Under the pieces are notes generated by a model. That model had not been told where the DNA came from. It did not search any database and was given only the letters and a program-made list of their open reading frames with translations. Positions 5,081 through 5,274 of a stretch of DNA of 5,274 nucleotides are shown here, piece after piece. The translations under genes were made by a program, and so were the position numbers. Origin of the DNA: Kordiimonadaceae bacterium (GTDB lineage: Bacteria; Pseudomonadota; Alphaproteobacteria; Sphingomonadales; Kordiimonadaceae); assembly GCA_016764715.1 (NCBI GenBank), contig JAESRJ010000187.1, positions 7,945 to 13,218 on the forward strand, written 5' to 3'. The stretch's first letter is position 1. Each line of letters starts with the position of its first letter.

Positions 5081-5274
5081 AGGCACAAGAGGCAAGGTCA
5101 CTAGGAAACTGCTCCCTTCACCCACCACGCTTGAGACCTGGATGTTTCCCTTATGCAGGTCGACAAGCTTGTCCACGATCGCCAGCCCCAGGCCGAGGCC
5201 ATCCGTACCGTGGTTTTTGACGTCATGCCCCTGAGTGAAAGGCTCAAAGATTGTCTCCAGTTTGTCAGGCGCGA
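5066..5274 (-). CDS. Sensor histidine kinase, C-terminal end (partial)
   Basis: The last 68 codons of a gene that begins beyond the right edge of the window, ending at TGA 5068-5066. The frame shows the end of a HATPase_c ATP-binding domain: the F box IFEPFTQG (residues 8-15 of the fragment), the G2 box TDGLGLGLAIVDKLVDLHKG (about 23-42), and the closing strand VSSVVGEGSSFLVTLPL. The protein stops 8 residues after the last strand, so no receiver domain follows and it is not a hybrid kinase with a C-terminal receiver. The sensor and dimerisation parts are outside the window, so signal and partner are unknown. It lies 75 bp before the PAS gene on the same strand and may share its transcript. 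Confidence 0.92.
   Translation of the reverse strand, partial: APDKLETIFEPFTQGHDVKNHGTDGLGLGLAIVDKLVDLHKGNIQVSSVVGEGSSFLVTLPLVPAVAP

Noticed and set aside
5016..5234. Plus-strand open frames rich in Gly, His and Pro near the right edge
   Set aside because: They arise from the 11-bp repeat and the reverse strand of the histidine kinase ATP-binding domain, which is recognised by its F and G2 boxes.

Overview
The window looks like chromosomal or accessory DNA of an alphaproteobacterium, possibly a sphingomonad. The pointers are an Aer-type PAS protein paired with a separate soluble chemoreceptor, and intergenic palindromes built on GTCCGCTT/AAGCGGAC, a motif I recall from sphingomonad intergenic DNA. 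No rRNA, tRNA or housekeeping gene is present, so this placement is inference. I found no intact transposase, CRISPR array or RNA gene.

Layout: positions 1-46 may hold the last 14 codons of an unidentified plus-strand gene. A LysR-type regulator (174-1028, minus) is divergent from a two-gene operon: a PhzF-family isomerase/epimerase (1136-2023, plus) and an ornithine cyclodeaminase/mu-crystallin family dehydrogenase (2020-2979, plus). The two enzymes overlap by ATGA, and the 107-bp AT-rich gap 1029-1135 carries the divergent promoters. Positions 2980-3345 have no gene but several hairpins: a pair of GTCCGCT palindromes, a likely weak terminator, and a 10-bp-stem hairpin just past the next gene.

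The rest runs on the minus strand, in transcription order: the C-terminal end of a sensor histidine kinase (5066-5274, cut by the window edge), a small Aer-like PAS protein (4469-4990) and a soluble methyl-accepting chemotaxis protein (3346-4476). The PAS and chemoreceptor genes overlap by 8 bp, so they probably form a split, cytoplasmic energy- or redox-taxis receptor.

How they work together: the LysR protein probably controls the PhzF/OCD pair, which looks like a small amino-acid-derived pathway (isomerisation or epimerisation, then imine reduction or cyclodeamination); the substrate cannot be read from sequence. The PAS/MCP pair probably sends signals to CheA. The most notable details are the replacement of two FAD-binding residues in the PAS domain (His to Cys54, Asp to Ala56 relative to E. 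coli Aer), an 11-bp tandem repeat over the kinase stop codon, and the palindrome family in the gaps.
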